The position numbers were made by a program, and so were the translations under genes. Source: Pseudocercospora fijiensis CIRAD86 (Eukaryota > Ascomycota > Dothideomycetes > Mycosphaerellales > Mycosphaerellaceae). Taken from it: a stretch of DNA of 64,000 nucleotides. This document shows, piece by piece, positions 62,481 to 64,000 of the stretch. The stretch lies in contig NW_006921532.1 of assembly GCF_000340215.1 (NCBI RefSeq), positions 7,543,910 through 7,607,909 of the forward strand, read 5' to 3'. Within the stretch, counting starts at the first letter, position 1; every line of letters begins with the position of its first letter. Below the pieces are notes generated by a model, which worked only from the letters and a program-made list of their open reading frames with translations, was not told the DNA's origin and ran no database searches.

Positions 62481-64000
62481 AGGACTCTATAGCAGATAGA
62501 GGCAGAGCAGCGCAACCTAAACTAGTTATTAAGGCGATCTACCTTTGCGAATACTATACGCTAGTCCGGTATATAAGGCAGCCTAGCTTAGTAGGCTTAA
62601 CAGGCTTAGTAGGCTTAATAGGCTTAATAGGCTTAATAGGCTTAATAGGCTTAATAGGTACCTACTATAGCGGCGGTACCCTCTAACCCTCCTTCTAATA
62701 GTACTAATCCTACTAGGCCTTCTACTAACGCACTACTAGCTAGGAAGCGCTAACGCCGTAGTGCTTAGCTATTAGGCGCCCGTCGATCTGCCTCTGCCTC
62801 TACTTCTGCCCTTACTAAAGAAGAAGAAGAAGAAGAGATAACTGTCGATAAAGCAACCGAGCGGTTAATACAAGCCTATATTAGTCGTCGTAGTAGTCGT
62901 AACATTCGCATTCCTACGGCTACTAAGGGTCTATATAGCGAGGGCGCTCGTACGAGAAGCTTAAGTGCAGTAAGCAGTCGTAGTAGTAGAGTTAACGACA
63001 ATATCCTATCCTAGTATCTGCCGAGTAGGTAGTAGATAGTTAAGTTGCCTCTACGAGAGCTAGCCTAGCTAAGTTAACTCTACGAGAGCTAGTTAAGTTG
63101 CTTCTACGAGAGCTAGCCTAGCTAAGTTGCTTCTACGAGAGCTAGCCTAGTTAAGTTGCTTCTACGAGCGTGCTAGTTAAGTTACTTCTACGAGCGTGCT
63201 AGTTAAGTTGCTTCTACGAGTATACTAGTTAAGTTGCTTCTACGAGAGCTAGCCTAGTTAAGTTGCTTCTACGAGCGTAGGCCTAGTACTAGTACTAGTA
63301 CTAGTGCTAGAATTAGCATTTAATAAGGTCCTTCCTCGCTACCCTTCTATTATATCCTTATAAGCTCGCTAAGTAGGCTCTTCTATCGTGTCCTTATAGG
63401 CTTGCCCTCGTAGTTAAGCATATTAAATTGGCTGTTAACGCGCTTACCGAGAAGGGCTTATATATAAAAGGGCTTGTATATAAATGGTCGTAGGTATCGT
63501 AGTCGTAGGTATCGTAGTCGTAGGTATCGTAGTTGTAGGTATCGTAAAAATCGTATATAAGAGCTAGTCGAGAAGCGTAAATTCGAGGAAGCGATAAGGA
63601 TACCGAGTCCCGCTAAGACCCCGGATTTAGTATAGCAGAGCGCTTAATTAGTAGGATTAAACGTTATAGCTGCTTCCTTCCGCGTATTTATAATACCGAC
63701 TTTTACGACTTTTACGACTTTTACGACTTTTATAATAGCATATTACTAATATAGCGAGATACGTCGATTAAGCGCATTTCTAGTAAATAGCGCTAACAAA
63801 AGTGTCTAATACGATAACGACGGCCGCCTTAGGCACTAAGAACTGCCTCTAAAACCCGAGAAGTTACTAGCGAGACTAGCGAGACTAGCGAGACTAGCAC
63901 TATACTTATTGCACCGTATGCTCTTATAGGCACTACAATATATACGGCAAGGATAGATACGTAGGGCGATAATATATATCGAGCGCTCGTAAAAGCACCC
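62481..64000. other. Tandem-repeat-rich degraded sequence
   Basis: It contains a 9-bp array (unit TAGGCTTAA, 62,588-62,656), a 29-30-bp array (CTACGAGAGCTAGCCTAGTT type, about eight variable copies, 63,050-63,275) and an ACTAGT run near 63,285-63,305. It also has a 15-bp array (GTCGTAGGTATCGTA, four copies, 63,487-63,548) and short 9-bp runs near 63,700 and 63,870. Some of this may be the low-complexity 3' end of the helicase gene. No other gene was seen. Confidence 0.55.
63050..63275. repeat. About 30-bp tandem repeat array
   Basis: Units share CTACGAG....CTAGTTAAGTTGCTT with length variation between copies. Confidence 0.75.

Noticed and set aside
62588..63548. Tandem arrays considered as CRISPR or telomeric repeats.
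   Set aside because: Units are contiguous with no unique spacers, and they do not match TTAGGG. The organism is a fungus.

Overview
The window looks like part of a filamentous ascomycete genome (Pezizomycotina, most likely Dothideomycetes; the class is an inference from the style of the genes and repeats). It has the two-compartment layout typical of such fungi. One GC-balanced block at about 46.7-58.2 kb carries intact genes with short GT-AG introns. Nearly everything else is transposon sequence. In that sequence CpA/TpG has been converted to TpA, and TAG/TAA stops stand where Trp and Gln codons are expected, which is the signature of repeat-induced point mutation (RIP).

Layout. 1-2.1 kb: unrecognised degraded sequence, then a solo LTR. 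2.6-28 kb: a large nest. A minus-strand chromovirus (Ty3/Gypsy with C-terminal chromodomain) appears to run from a 5' LTR at 27.8-28.0 kb to a 3' LTR at 2.6-2.8 kb. It is interrupted by a long TAT/TTA microsatellite holding a LINE (4.1-8.9 kb, with an assembly gap), by a complete 12.3-kb Gypsy-type element (9,710-22,046, perfect 5-bp target duplication) and by a solo LTR of that 12.3-kb family. 28-34.2 kb: degraded DNA transposons (Tc1/mariner-like, PiggyBac-like) and unassigned sequence. 34.2-36.2 kb: a small island not hit by RIP, with two broken conserved fungal genes. 36.3-46.1 kb: a hAT-like MITE, a second LINE copy carrying a 701-bp TRIM element, and the 3' half of a second member of the 12.3-kb family. 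46.7-46.85 kb: a tRNA-Thr gene. 47.8-57.9 kb: five protein genes. These are a rhodanese/tyrosine phosphatase, a GNAT acetyltransferase, an AdipoR/HlyIII membrane protein, a CSN8/PSMD8/eIF3k-domain protein and an aconitate-decarboxylase-like MmgE/PrpD enzyme. They are unrelated housekeeping or metabolic functions and do not form a cluster. 58.2-64 kb: degraded sequence with minisatellites and a decayed RecQ-like helicase.

Most striking points. (1) The tRNA-Thr(CGU) gene has a normal 17-nt anticodon-loop intron and also a 68-nt insert exactly between T-loop positions 55 and 56. The insert has GTAAGT, a TGCTAAT branch-like site and a terminal AG, so it looks like a spliceosomal intron inside a tRNA. 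(2) The 12.3-kb Gypsy-type element carries an extra long reading frame downstream of pol, and near-identical CCCC(C)GGGG-centred palindromes lie before gag, between the protease and RT coding parts, between pol and the extra frame, and after it. (3) A young-looking TRIM with identical 163-bp LTRs has a tRNA-like A-box/B-box arrangement across its LTR/internal junction.
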